This document shows positions 48,717 to 57,694 of a stretch of 62,812 bases of DNA, in pieces. A program made the translations under genes and the position numbers. Within the stretch, counting starts at the first letter, position 1. The number at the start of each line of letters is the position of its first letter. This DNA comes from MB1-2 sp046566065. GTDB lineage: Bacteria; Actinomycetota; CADDZG01; WHSQ01. The stretch spans positions 1 through 62,812 of the forward strand of contig JBKHXK010000014.1 in assembly GCA_046566065.1 (NCBI GenBank), given 5' to 3'. The notes under the pieces were generated by a model that had not been told where the DNA came from, did no database searches, and worked only from the letters and a program-made list of their open reading frames with translations.

Positions 48717-50030
48717 ATGAACCGGACCGCCGGCAGGACCCTTGCAGCGCTCATCGTTTGTCTCAGCGTCCCCGTTGTCGCCCCCGCCGATGGATGGTGG
48801 CTTGACGAAGCCAAAGCGCAGGCCGGGTCCGAGGGGTCTCGCCCCAACATCCTTCTGATCGTCACCGACGATCAACCCGATAACCCCGATACCCGGGCCG
48901 TGCTGCCCGTGCTCGAGCGGTTCCCTCTGCGGTTCAACAGGGCGTACGTGACCACGCCGCTGTGCTGTCCCTCGCGCGCGTCGATCTTCTCCGGGCGCTA
49001 CGCACACAACCATGGGATCGTCGAGAACAACGGACAGGGATTCGATCAGGACCGGACCGTTCAACGCACCTTGCACGACAACGGCTACGCAACCGGCCTG
49101 GTGGGCAAGTACCTGAATAAGGTGCACGAGGCCCCGCATTTCGACCACGTGACCCTCCAGACCTCGATCAACCGCTTCTACGACTCCACCTTCCTGGTCG
49201 ACGGAGAAGAGCGGAAGGTGCGAGGTCACATGTCTCCCTTCCTGCAAGAGCGCGCTCTAACCACCATGGATCAACTGAACGACAGCGGAAAGCCATGGTT
49301 CCTCTACGTCGGCCCCTACGCTCCTCATCTCCCCGCCACTCCGGAACGGAAATACGAGGACAGAGCAGTTTCCGCCTTCGCTCCCCGTCGAGAGGCCAAC
49401 ATGTCTGACAAGCCGGCCTACGTGAGGGGGTTCAACGTGTCCAAAGACAAGGTGAGCGAGGCGCGGAAGCTCCAGCTGCGGAGCCTCGCTTCGGTCAACG
49501 ACCTCACGGAAGCCCTCTTGGATCGGGTCGAGCAACTGGGGGCCGAGAACACGATGGTGATCTTCACCTCGGACAACGGCTACATGTGGTGGGAGCACGG
49601 GCTGTTCAAGAAGCGCTTCCCGTACGAGCCCTCCGTGCGCGTGCCTCTGTACGTGCGCTGGCCCGGTCGGGTGACCGCCGGAAGTTCGGACCGACTCGTC
49701 GCGAACATCGACATCGCCGCGACGATCTACGAGGCCGCCGGTGTCGAACCCACGTACCCCCTGGACGGCCGCTCCTTGTTCGCCGGGGGCCGCGATCACC
49801 TGCTCCTCGAGTACTGGGCCGAAGCCTGCTGCCGGGTTCCCAGCTGGAAGGCGATCGTGACGGCCGGCTCCACCTACATCAGGTACGAGACCGGTGAGCG
49901 CGAGCTCTACAACATGCTGCTCGATCCGGATCAGCTAACGAACCAGGTCGCGAGCGCCCCCGGGCTGGCAGAACGCCTGGAGTCTCTCCTCGTGGCCGAC
50001 GCCTCCTGCGTGGGATCGGCCTGCCCCTAG
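48717..50030 (+). CDS. secreted type I sulfatase
   Basis: 437 aa with signal peptide. N-terminal metal motif PNILLIVTDDQPDN, formylglycine-generating signature C-x-P-S-R at Cys83 (CCPSRASIFSGRYAHNHG), GLVGKYLN and the second metal site TSDNGYMWWEHG. Hydrolyses sulfate esters, likely of sulfated polysaccharides, but the substrate is unknown; activity requires a formylglycine-generating enzyme encoded elsewhere. GAAGGAGAG lies upstream. A 182-bp gap separates it from the PD40 gene. Confidence 0.9.
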   Translation: MNRTAGRTLAALIVCLSVPVVAPADGWWLDEAKAQAGSEGSRPNILLIVTDDQPDNPDTRAVLPVLERFPLRFNRAYVTTPLCCPSRASIFSGRYAHNHGIVENNGQGFDQDRTVQRTLHDNGYATGLVGKYLNKVHEAPHFDHVTLQTSINRFYDSTFLVDGEERKVRGHMSPFLQERALTTMDQLNDSGKPWFLYVGPYAPHLPATPERKYEDRAVSAFAPRREANMSDKPAYVRGFNVSKDKVSEARKLQLRSLASVNDLTEALLDRVEQLGAENTMVIFTSDNGYMWWEHGLFKKRFPYEPSVRVPLYVRWPGRVTAGSSDRLVANIDIAATIYEAAGVEPTYPLDGRSLFAGGRDHLLLEYWAEACCRVPSWKAIVTAGSTYIRYETGERELYNMLLDPDQLTNQVASAPGLAERLESLLVADASCVGSACP

Positions 50031-50033
50031 CCT

Positions 50034-50080
50034 TTTGTTCGTAACCAGCGCCGCTTTTCGACGCTAGCTACGCGTAAAAC
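50034..50080 (+). repeat. 47-bp direct repeat, copy B
   Basis: Differs from copy A (47468) at three positions, all transitions. It starts three bases after the sulfatase stop, in the same orientation as copy A, so the two copies bracket the PD40 and sulfatase genes. Confidence 0.85.
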
Positions 50081-50134
50081 AGTGGCTTCGCGATATCTGC
50101 ACAACTCGCGCACTGCGACGCGGCATCGCCTCTC

Positions 50135-50146
50135 TAGCCTGTCGCC
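50135..50146 (+). promoter_or_regulatory. leaderless -10 box of the DUF4173 gene
   Basis: TAGCCT, six bases, ATG at 50147; no ribosome-binding site. Confidence 0.45.
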
Positions 50147-51568
50147 ATGACCGACCCTTGGAGGGTTCCACCTGCCGGCCTGGCGCTGGCCGCGGGGATC
50201 TTCGCTTCCGCGACGCTGCCCGGTCGTTCGTTCGGGCTGGCCTGGACGATCGTGATCTGGATGGTGCTGGCTGCGGTCGCGGTCCGGTACGCGTCGGAGC
50301 TGGGTTGGTTCGAACGCTCTTGCCTCAGCGCGGCCGCACTCCTCGGAGCTGCTTTCACGATCCGGGGGGCCAAGTGGCTGCTCGCTATCGATGTGCTCGC
50401 GGTCGGCGGACTTGCGATCGCGTCGGCCCTGCCCGTGTCTACCTGGCGCTCGCTCGTCTCGGGACCGGCCGGCTTCGTATGGGGCCTCGCTCGGGGGGCC
50501 GCGTTCGTGCTGCGACCTTGGTTGGGGTGGGCGGTGAGGCTCAGCGAGCGGCGGGCCGTCGTGTTCCGTTCCTCCGCGCTCGTGGCGCTGCTGCTTGCCG
50601 TCTTCGGGGCGCTTTTCTTCAGCGCCGATGCTGCGTTCGCTTCGCTGGCCGAGCGCTTCCTCGTGCCCGATCTGGACCTGGGCCTCCTTCCCGCACGCGT
50701 CCTTCTCGGTTCGATCGTGGTCGCCGGCGCGGGCTCGTTGCTGGTGCTGCGAGAACGCGAGACGGTCGTCTCTCCCTGGCGTCTGGCCGAGGGCACGAAC
50801 AGGTTCAGGCTCGCCCGGGGCGAGTGGATCAGCGCGCTCGTCGCCGTCGATCTCCTGTTCGCCGTCTTCGTGACCGTCCAGCTGGGAGTGCTGTTCGGTG
50901 GTCACACCCGGGTGCTGGAAACCGCGGGTCTGACCTATGCCGAGTACGCGCGCGAGGGGTTCTTCCAGCTTGTGGTCGTAGCCATACTGACCTTGGGCCT
51001 CATGGCGGCGGTCGTTCGATCCGGCGAAACGGGGGAGTCTGGCCCGAGATCTATGCGTTTGCTGCTGGGCGCGCTGTGTCTCCTAACGCTCGTCGTCTTG
51101 GTGTCTGCTTTCACCCGGATGAACCTGTACCAGGCGGCCTTCGGATACACGCGAGCGCGCATCCTGGTGGACGTGACGATCATCTGGTTGGCAGCGCTGT
51201 TCGTCGCGCTCATCGTGGCAGGTGTCCGATGGCAAGGGGAGTGGCTGCCTCGGGCCGTCGTTGCCCTGAGCGCGGTCACGATCCTCGGTCTCAACCTCTA
51301 CAACCCCGACGCCCGTATCGCTTCGATGAACATCGCTCGCTCCGAACGGACCGGGGACCTCGACCTCTACGTGCTGGCGGACCTCGGCCCCGACGCCGTC
51401 CCGGCCCTGATGGGCCTCAAAGATCCCGCTCGGACCTGTCTCCTCGCGTCGATGCAAGGTAGGTTGGAAGGGCAACGGTCCCTGTGGTCGTTCAACCTGG
51501 CTAGGGACGAGGCTCGGGGGCTGCTGGAGGACCGTCGGTCCGCCTCCCAGGGCGCTCTGACCTGCTAG
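50147..51568 (+). CDS. DUF4173 polytopic membrane protein
   Basis: 473 aa with about ten hydrophobic segments. The stretch LTYAEYAREGFFQLVVVAILTLGLMAAVVR, then LTLVVLVSAFTRMNLYQAAFGYTRARILVDVTIIWLAALFVALI, is the DUF4173 signature. Role unknown; in some bacteria it lies beside two-component systems, but here it stands between a sulfatase and rpsO. Arg/Cys-rich C-terminal domain on the far side of the membrane. Its end lies 73 bases before rpsO. Confidence 0.85.
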   Translation: MTDPWRVPPAGLALAAGIFASATLPGRSFGLAWTIVIWMVLAAVAVRYASELGWFERSCLSAAALLGAAFTIRGAKWLLAIDVLAVGGLAIASALPVSTWRSLVSGPAGFVWGLARGAAFVLRPWLGWAVRLSERRAVVFRSSALVALLLAVFGALFFSADAAFASLAERFLVPDLDLGLLPARVLLGSIVVAGAGSLLVLRERETVVSPWRLAEGTNRFRLARGEWISALVAVDLLFAVFVTVQLGVLFGGHTRVLETAGLTYAEYAREGFFQLVVVAILTLGLMAAVVRSGETGESGPRSMRLLLGALCLLTLVVLVSAFTRMNLYQAAFGYTRARILVDVTIIWLAALFVALIVAGVRWQGEWLPRAVVALSAVTILGLNLYNPDARIASMNIARSERTGDLDLYVLADLGPDAVPALMGLKDPARTCLLASMQGRLEGQRSLWSFNLARDEARGLLEDRRSASQGALTC

Positions 51569-51641
51569 GATGCTCGACGGTCCGGCCGCACCTCCCCGCC
51601 GGTCACCAATCAGGACTACGGAAAGGCTCTTAGCACCGCGT

Positions 51642-51911
51642 ATGGCATTGCTCAAGGAAGAGAAGGCGCAGATAATCTCGGATAACGCCCGTGGCGATAA
51701 AGACACGGGTTCTCCCGAGGTGCAGGTCGCCGTTCTCTCACGCCGGATCTCGGAGCTGACCGAGCACCTGAAGACCCACCCCAAGGACCACCACTCCCGC
51801 CGCGGCCTGCTGCGGATGGTCGGTCGTCGCCGTCGCCTGCTCGAGTACCTGAAGCGGGAAGACGTCGAGCGCTACCGAGCGCTGATCGGGAAGCTGGGTC
51901 TCCGCAGGTAG
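51642..51911 (+). CDS. rpsO: 30S ribosomal protein S15
   Basis: 89 aa, canonical. uS15 binds 16S rRNA helix 22. KAQIISDNARGDKDTGSPEVQVAVLSRRISELTEHLKTHPKDHHSRRGLLRMVGRRRRLLEYLK is diagnostic. GGAAAGG lies upstream. Paired with pnp downstream as in most bacteria, with a structured 198-base spacer. Confidence 0.97.
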   Translation: MALLKEEKAQIISDNARGDKDTGSPEVQVAVLSRRISELTEHLKTHPKDHHSRRGLLRMVGRRRRLLEYLKREDVERYRALIGKLGLRR

Positions 51912-51962
51912 GAGATCTCCAGAGAGGAGGATCGCCGGCCAAGACACTGCAGTAAAGCAAGC

Positions 51963-52054
51963 AGGAGAGGCCGCCCGAGGTCGGTTGTCAGTCGCAAGGC
52001 CATTCGAGAGAGTGCCCTTACCACTGAAAACTGGCCTGCATCGGCGCCTCTCCT
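51963..52054 (+). promoter_or_regulatory. structured rpsO-pnp intergenic RNA (candidate RNase III site / autoregulatory leader)
   Basis: AGGAGAGGC and GCC (51963-51975) pair with GGCGCCTCTCCT (52043-52054): 12 pairs with a single C bulge. Nested inside are AGGCCA/TGGCCT and AGTG/CACT stems. In E. coli and Streptomyces the same interval carries a double-stranded region cleaved by RNase III that controls pnp; that role here is inference. Confidence 0.6.
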
Positions 52055-52109
52055 CCAATGAACGGGTAGCGACAGAAGGTCGCGCCCGTGTGAATCCAGG
52101 AGGAGACAC

Positions 52110-54482
52110 ATGGCACCAGAGATCCATTCAGTAGAGAGAAAGATCGGCAACGAGGTCTTCAAGTTCGAGACCGGACGCGTTGCCTTCCAGGCCGGCGGTG
52201 CGGTTCTCGCATCGGTCGGCGAGACCACCGTTCTTGCCACCGGCACCTCTTCGGACCCGCGCGGCGGCGACTTCTTCCCGCTGACGGTCGACGTCGAAGA
52301 GCGGATGTACGCGGCCGGCAAGATCCCCGGCGGCTTCTTCCGTCGTGAGGGCCGCGCTTCTGAGAAGGGCATCCTGAACGCACGTTTGATCGACCGGCCT
52401 CTGCGCCCGTCGTTCCCGGATGGCTTCCGTCACGAGGTGCACGTGGTCGTCACGGCGCTCGCCGTAGACAACGTCAACCCCATGGACATCATCTCGGTGA
52501 ACGCAGCTTCTGCCGCGCTCGCGATCTCGGACATGCCATTCGAGGGCCCGGTCGGCTGCGTGCGTTTGTCGCACATCGATGGTCAGTGGGTCGCCAACCC
52601 GACCTACCAACTGCAGGAAGAGGCCACGATCGAGCTGGTCGTAGCCGGGCGTGTGAACTCCAGCGGCGAGGTCGACATCATGATGATCGAGGCCGGTGCC
52701 TCGGAGTACGTCTTCGATCTGGTCGAGGCCGGCGCCCGCCGTCCGGACGAGGAGCTCCTGGCCGAAGGCATCGAGGAGTCCAAGCCCTACATCGCCGAGG
52801 TCATCGCGCTGCAGCGTGAGCTCGTGCAGCTCGCCGGGAAGCCCAAGGCCTCCTTCGGCGGCCCCGAGACGGACTACCCCCTCTTCGTCGACTACACCGA
52901 CGAGATCTTCAACCGCGTCTCCGAGCTCGCCACGGACCGGTTCAAGCAGGCGATCGCTCTGACCGTGAAGAAGGAACGCCGGACCCAGATCAAGCTGATC
53001 GAGAAAGAGATCGTCGCCGCTCTGGAGGCCGAGTTCCCCGAGCAGGAGGACCTGGTCAAGAACGCGCTTCGGTCGCTCCAGAAGAAGCTCGTTCGCAAGC
53101 GCGTGATCGAGGAGAACATCCGCCTCGACGGCCGCAAGACCGACGAGGTGCGTCCGATCTGGACCCAGGTCGGCATCCTGCCGCGCGTCCACGGCTCCGG
53201 CCTGTTCACTCGAGGCGAGACCCAGGGCCTGTCGATCCTGACCCTCGGCATGCAGCGGATGGAGCAGATGGTCGACGACCTCTCGTTGGACGAGAGCAAG
53301 CGCTACATGCACCACTACAACTTCCCGCCTTACTCCACCGGAGAGGCGGGCTTCATGCGTGGACCGAAGCGCCGTGAGATCGGCCATGGAGCGCTCGCCG
53401 AGAAGGCGATCCTTCCGGTGATCCCTTCGCGCGAGGACTTCCCTTACGCGCTGCGCATGGTCTCCGAGATCATGTCCTCGAACGGCTCCACGTCCATGGC
53501 GAGCGTCTGTGGCTCCTCGCTCGCGCTGATGGACGCAGGTGTCCCGATCCGCGGTGGCAAGCACGTGGGCGGGGTCGCCATGGGGCTCATGGCCGAAGAG
53601 GGCAAGTTCCTCCCCTTGACCGACATCCTCGGAGACGAGGACGCGATGGGGGATATGGACTTCAAGGTCGCGGGTACCGAGGACACCGTCACCGCACTGC
53701 AACTCGACACGAAGATCTCCGGCGTTCCCGCCGAGGTCCTTCGTGAGGCCCTGATGGCTGCCAAGAAGGCGCGACTGCACATCATCGGTGAGATGAACAA
53801 GACGATCGCGGCACCGCGCGAGGAGCTGGCTCCGGCCGCTCCGAGGGTGTTGGCCCTGCAGATCCCGTCGGACAAGATCGGCGAGCTGATCGGTCCGAAG
53901 GGCAAGAACATCAACATGATCACCTCGACGACCGGTGTCGAGATCGATATCGACGACGACGGTACGGTGCGCATCGGCTCGATCGATCAGGAATCTGCGG
54001 AAGCAGCGGCAGAGCTGATCGAGCAGCTGGTCAACCCGAAGATGCCCGAGGTCGGCGAGCGGATCACCGGGACCGTCGTCAAGGCGATGCCGTTCGGTGC
54101 TTTCGTGAACATCGCGCCGGGTCGTGACGGACTGGTTCACATCTCCAAGCTGGGCGAGGGTCGCATCGAGCGCGTCGAAGACGCCGTCAACGAGGGCGAC
54201 ACCCTCGAGGTCGAGGTCATCGAGGTCGACCGCCAGGGTCGGATAAATCTCACCCCGGTGGCGTGGCTCGAGCGCCAGGTCGCGCAGGGCAAGACGATCG
54301 AAGAGGCCCGTGCGGCCGCAGCCGGCGGCGGCGGCCGTGGCGGCGGAGACCGTGGCGGACGCGGCGGAGACCGCGGTCGGGACCGCGGCCCCCGTCGTGA
54401 GGGTGGACGCGAGCGCGACAGGGGCCCACGCCCGGAGGGCGGGGGGCCGCGTCGCGAGCAGGCTCCACCCCGCGGGGAGTAG
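52110..54482 (+). CDS. pnp: polyribonucleotide nucleotidyltransferase
   Basis: 790 aa. 3'-5' phosphorolytic exoribonuclease and the main RNA-tailing enzyme in actinobacteria. Two RNase PH domains (first ~1-230, second ~320-540 with FTRGETQGLSILTLG and GGKHVGGVAMGL), KH (GPKGKNINMITSTTGVEIDIDDDG) and S1 (ERITGTVVKAMPFGAFVNIAPGRDGLVHIS). The last ~55 residues are Arg/Gly/Asp-rich repeats. GGAGGAG precedes the ATG. Followed directly by the M16 peptidase gene. Confidence 0.97.
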   Translation: MAPEIHSVERKIGNEVFKFETGRVAFQAGGAVLASVGETTVLATGTSSDPRGGDFFPLTVDVEERMYAAGKIPGGFFRREGRASEKGILNARLIDRPLRPSFPDGFRHEVHVVVTALAVDNVNPMDIISVNAASAALAISDMPFEGPVGCVRLSHIDGQWVANPTYQLQEEATIELVVAGRVNSSGEVDIMMIEAGASEYVFDLVEAGARRPDEELLAEGIEESKPYIAEVIALQRELVQLAGKPKASFGGPETDYPLFVDYTDEIFNRVSELATDRFKQAIALTVKKERRTQIKLIEKEIVAALEAEFPEQEDLVKNALRSLQKKLVRKRVIEENIRLDGRKTDEVRPIWTQVGILPRVHGSGLFTRGETQGLSILTLGMQRMEQMVDDLSLDESKRYMHHYNFPPYSTGEAGFMRGPKRREIGHGALAEKAILPVIPSREDFPYALRMVSEIMSSNGSTSMASVCGSSLALMDAGVPIRGGKHVGGVAMGLMAEEGKFLPLTDILGDEDAMGDMDFKVAGTEDTVTALQLDTKISGVPAEVLREALMAAKKARLHIIGEMNKTIAAPREELAPAAPRVLALQIPSDKIGELIGPKGKNINMITSTTGVEIDIDDDGTVRIGSIDQESAEAAAELIEQLVNPKMPEVGERITGTVVKAMPFGAFVNIAPGRDGLVHISKLGEGRIERVEDAVNEGDTLEVEVIEVDRQGRINLTPVAWLERQVAQGKTIEEARAAAAGGGGRGGGDRGGRGGDRGRDRGPRREGGRERDRGPRPEGGGPRREQAPPRGE

Positions 54483-55736
54483 ATGAAGTTCCAGCGCACC
54501 ACGCTTGACTCGGGCGCGACCGTAGTCACCGAGCGGATGACCGAGGTCCGCTCGGTGTCCGTCGGTTTCTGGTTCGACGTCGGTTCCAGAGACGAGCCGG
54601 AGACGCTCGCCGGCACGTCGCATTTCCTCGAGCATCTGCTGTTCAAGGGCACGCCGACCCGGACCGCGAAGGAGATCGCCAACGCCTTCGACTATGTCGG
54701 CGGGGACGTGAACGCGTTCACCGGTAAGGAGTACACCTGCTATTACTCTCGGGTCCTCGACGAGAACCTGCCGATGGCGCTGGATGTCCTGTCGGACATG
54801 ATCCTCAACTCGCTGATCGATGCCGACGAGCTCGAGTCCGAGCGCAAGGTCATCCTCGAAGAGATCGCGATGCACGAGGACGCGCCGGACGAGCTGGTTC
54901 ACGATCTCTTCTATCGGTCGATGTTCGCGGACCATCCGTTGGGGCGCCCGGTGCTGGGCTACAACGAGACGATCTCCAAGGTCGCTCGCGATGAGGTGGC
55001 GAAGTACTGGAAAGAGCGGTACTCGCCCAGCAACCTCGTGGTCGCAGCGGCCGGCAACGTGGAACACGACGTGCTGGTCGCCGAGATCGATCGCCTCTTC
55101 GCCCGGGGCGGGGGACGCCGGACCCTTCGCTCCGATGCGGTCCCGGTCGCGGGCAGCGGCACGAAGGTCTTCAAGCGGCCGACCGAACAAGCTCACATCG
55201 TGATGGGAACCGAGGGGATCCACCGCAGTCACGAGGATCGCCACGCGTTGAGCGTGCTCGACACGGTGCTCGGCGGGGGCATGTCGTCACGCCTCTTCCA
55301 AGAGGTCCGTGAGCGGCGCGGGCTCGCCTATTCGGTCTATTCGTACCGCTCGCTGTTCGCGGACACCGGTTCGTTCGCCATCTACGCGGGCACCACGCCG
55401 CAGAACGCAGAGACCGTTCTGGACATCTTCCGGACCGAGATCGATTCGGTCCTTAAGGACGGCATCACTCCGGACGAGCTCGAGCGATCGAAAGGTCACG
55501 TCAAGGGTGCTTTGGTGCTGTCGTCTGAGGATCCCGGCAGCCGGATGAATCGACTGGGCCGCCAGCAGCTGACCAGCGGCGAGATCCTGTCGATCGACGA
55601 GTTGATCCTCAAGTTCGAAGCTCTGGATATGGACGACATCCGTCGCGTCGCTCACGAGGTGCTCGGGACGGGGGAATGGCAGACCACGGTCGTCGGCCCC
55701 TTCGACGAGGGCGCGTTCGACCAAGACGCGGCGTAA
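54483..55736 (+). CDS. M16 family zinc metallopeptidase
   Basis: 417 aa. Inverted zinc motif HFLEH in GTSHFLEHLLFKGT with the downstream Glu in KVILEEIAMHEDAPDE; second half RQQLTSGEILSIDELI of the inactive domain. Homologues beside pnp are called processing-protease-like. ATG directly after the pnp stop, so coupled. Substrate unknown. Confidence 0.93.
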   Translation: MKFQRTTLDSGATVVTERMTEVRSVSVGFWFDVGSRDEPETLAGTSHFLEHLLFKGTPTRTAKEIANAFDYVGGDVNAFTGKEYTCYYSRVLDENLPMALDVLSDMILNSLIDADELESERKVILEEIAMHEDAPDELVHDLFYRSMFADHPLGRPVLGYNETISKVARDEVAKYWKERYSPSNLVVAAAGNVEHDVLVAEIDRLFARGGGRRTLRSDAVPVAGSGTKVFKRPTEQAHIVMGTEGIHRSHEDRHALSVLDTVLGGGMSSRLFQEVRERRGLAYSVYSYRSLFADTGSFAIYAGTTPQNAETVLDIFRTEIDSVLKDGITPDELERSKGHVKGALVLSSEDPGSRMNRLGRQQLTSGEILSIDELILKFEALDMDDIRRVAHEVLGTGEWQTTVVGPFDEGAFDQDAA

Positions 55737-55739
55737 GCG

Positions 55740-56483
55740 ATGCCTCTCAAGGTCGCGGTCATCGGAGCCAGGGGCCGCATGGGCTCCGAGGTGTGCAGGG
55801 CCGTCGACGCGGACCCGGAGCTCGAACTCGTGGCACGCATCGATCAAGACGATGAGTTGCAGGTTCTCGTGGACGCCGGAACCGACGTGGCCGTCGAGTT
55901 CTCGACGCCGTCGTCGGTCAAGGGCAACGTTCGCTTCTGTCTGGACCACGACGTTCACACGGTCGTAGGCGCCACCGGGCTGTCCAAAGAGGACATCTCC
56001 GAGCTAGGGGAGCTGGCCGCAGGCTCCGCGGGCAATCTCTTCATCGCGCCCAACTTCGCGATCGGGGCCGTCTTGATGATGCGGTTCGCGGCCGCCGCGG
56101 CTCCGCATTTCTCCTCAGCAGAGATCGTCGAGCGCCATCACGAGAACAAGGTCGACGCTCCGTCGGGCACGGCTCTGCGGACCGCGCAGCTGATGAACGC
56201 CGCGCATGACGGGGACTGGGTGACTCCGCCGGATGAGAACGAGACCCTCGCGGGGAGCCGTGGGGGCCGAGTGGATGGTCTTCGCATCCACTCCTTGCGC
56301 GTGCAGGGATCGGTCGCTCACCAAGAGGTGGTGCTCGGCTCACCGGGGGAGACCCTGACGATCCGCCACGACTCGCTCGACCGGAGCTCGTTCATGCCGG
56401 GCGTCGTCCTCGCGGTGAAGAAGGTCTCCGAGCTCGGCCCCCTGACCGTGGGCCTCGAACATCTCCTGGACCTCGGTTCTTGA
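55740..56483 (+). CDS. dapB: 4-hydroxy-tetrahydrodipicolinate reductase
   Basis: 247 aa. Reduces the DapA product in lysine and diaminopimelate synthesis. N-terminal GARGRMG nucleotide site, FSTPSSV, GATGLS, and the substrate signature ERHHENKVDAPSGTAL. dapA follows about 1.2 kb later, with a lipoprotein gene and a truncated dehydratase-like gene between. The stop overlaps the TTG of the lipoprotein gene. Confidence 0.95.
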   Translation: MPLKVAVIGARGRMGSEVCRAVDADPELELVARIDQDDELQVLVDAGTDVAVEFSTPSSVKGNVRFCLDHDVHTVVGATGLSKEDISELGELAAGSAGNLFIAPNFAIGAVLMMRFAAAAAPHFSSAEIVERHHENKVDAPSGTALRTAQLMNAAHDGDWVTPPDENETLAGSRGGRVDGLRIHSLRVQGSVAHQEVVLGSPGETLTIRHDSLDRSSFMPGVVLAVKKVSELGPLTVGLEHLLDLGS

Positions 56484-56971
56484 GCAAGCCGTTCCTCGCA
56501 GCACTGTTGGGCCTGATCCTGCTTACGGCATGCACCGGCCCGGACCCCAACCTCACCGAGAGCGGCACCGGCAAGCCTCACGTGACGGCAGAGTTCCCCG
56601 AGCAGGCCCAAGCCGGAGACGTGGTTACCGCGGTCATCTCCGTGACCAACCCCGGCCCCGAGGACATGAGCTCGGTCGTCGTGTCGTTCGCGAGGGTCGG
56701 GGACCCGAGCCTTCCGTACCCGATAGTCGAGCCGCTGCCGAACCGGGCTCGCGCCGGCATCGAGGACATCCGCCCCGAGCCGACCGGCGAATCACCCCCG
56801 GATGCGACCTACACCTTCGGCCCTCTCGCAGAAGGAGACTCGATCTCGATCGAGTTCGACCTCGTCATCCCGGATCGAGACGGAACGGTCGGCAACTCGG
56901 TCCAGGTCTACGACGGAGCCGAGCCCGAACGCGCCCGCGGGGTCCGCATCGAAACCGAGGTCACCCCCTAG
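56480..56971 (+). CDS. putative lipoprotein of unknown function
   Basis: 163 aa beginning with a lipoprotein signal: LLGLILLTAC with the lipobox Cys near residue 18. The mature part looks like a single Ig-like/DUF11-like beta domain (AGDVVTAVISVTNPGPEDMSSVVVSF; GDSISIEFDLVIPDRDGTVGNSVQVYDG). TTG start overlapping the dapB stop. Role unknown; probably extracellular adhesion or envelope. Confidence 0.7.
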   Translation: MSKPFLAALLGLILLTACTGPDPNLTESGTGKPHVTAEFPEQAQAGDVVTAVISVTNPGPEDMSSVVVSFARVGDPSLPYPIVEPLPNRARAGIEDIRPEPTGESPPDATYTFGPLAEGDSISIEFDLVIPDRDGTVGNSVQVYDGAEPERARGVRIETEVTP

Positions 56972-57001
56972 CGGAGCTGACCTTTCGGCTTCCGCACTTT
57001 C

Positions 57002-57047
57002 TTCTTTGGCACATCGCTTTCGCTCAGCGAAAGCCCTGTGGAAAGAA
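57002..57047. repeat. long interrupted hairpin at the end of the truncated dehydrogenase-like gene
   Basis: GCTTTCGCT pairs with AGCGAAAGC around one base, then CACA/TGTG and TTCTTT/AAAGAA extend the stem. The TGA of the minus-strand gene lies at the tip. Between convergent genes, so a terminator role is possible, though no T-tract follows. Confidence 0.55.
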
Positions 57048-57569
57048 AAGCCCACCGAGCGCTCTGATCTCCAACGAGGAGAGTTTCTCGGGAGCTAGGA
57101 AGATGACCTGACGTAGAACCTCCGCAGCCTGAGCGGCCTGTTCCCACGGGCGTGCCATGCCGGGCATCTGTGGCGGGCCTTCGGGGATCGGCGACTCCTC
57201 CGTGATGATCGCGTCGCCCGCATCCCCGTGGATCGCGGTGGAGCTGCCTTGGATCCAGAGGGCCGGAGCGTGCTGTCTCGATGCTTCTGCCAGCGCAGAG
57301 GTGGGTTCGACCCGCGACCTTCTGAGAAGTTCGATGTTGGCGCGGGTCGGCCGTTTATCCACCAGCTCTCCGGCCAGGTTGATCAGTACGGCGTCCTGGA
57401 GCTTGCTGCTCCACGATCCGACGCTGCGGCCATCCCAGCCGACCTGACGGAACGGCCCATCGGCCCGCGGCGAACGCGTGAGGATCACGATCTCGTGGTC
57501 GCGCTTGGCCAGGTCTGCACCTATGCGTTGGCCGAGGGCGCCTGTGCCGCCCGCGATGAGGATCTTCAT
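57024..57569 (-). pseudogene. truncated TIGR01777/YfcH-like NAD(P)-dependent epimerase
   Basis: 181 aa where the family is about 300. Intact Rossmann N-terminus (MKILIAGGTGALGQRIGADL), then VLINLAGE, RSRVEPTSAL and GSSTAIHGD, with PWEQAAQAAEVL near 152-163. The conserved continuation (RTGVVLG, GGALP, SWIHxxD) is missing; instead the frame runs ~20 unrelated residues into a hairpin. A TACCGT box six bases before the ATG suggests the gene is or was transcribed. It could still fold as a nucleotide-binding domain, but loss of the second half argues for a decayed gene. Confidence 0.7.
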
Positions 57570-57581
57570 GGCCCGACGGTA
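57570..57581 (-). promoter_or_regulatory. leaderless -10 box of the truncated epimerase gene
   Basis: On the minus strand TACCGT, six bases, then ATG at 57569. Confidence 0.4.
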
Positions 57582-57694
57582 GCCGAGCTTCGGTGCAGAA
57601 AGGGGCAGGCTTGCCCCGTTTTGCAGCAAAGCGTTCCTGGGTCGCGCCCAGGTGCCATAGTTAGAGCCGTAGATCCCTTACGGAGGTGAACGAG

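Noticed and set aside
52128..55244. 1038-codon open frame on the minus strand opposite pnp and the M16 gene
   Set aside because: High G+C sequence leaves long antisense frames open; the plus strand encodes a complete PNPase and M16 protease with all motifs.
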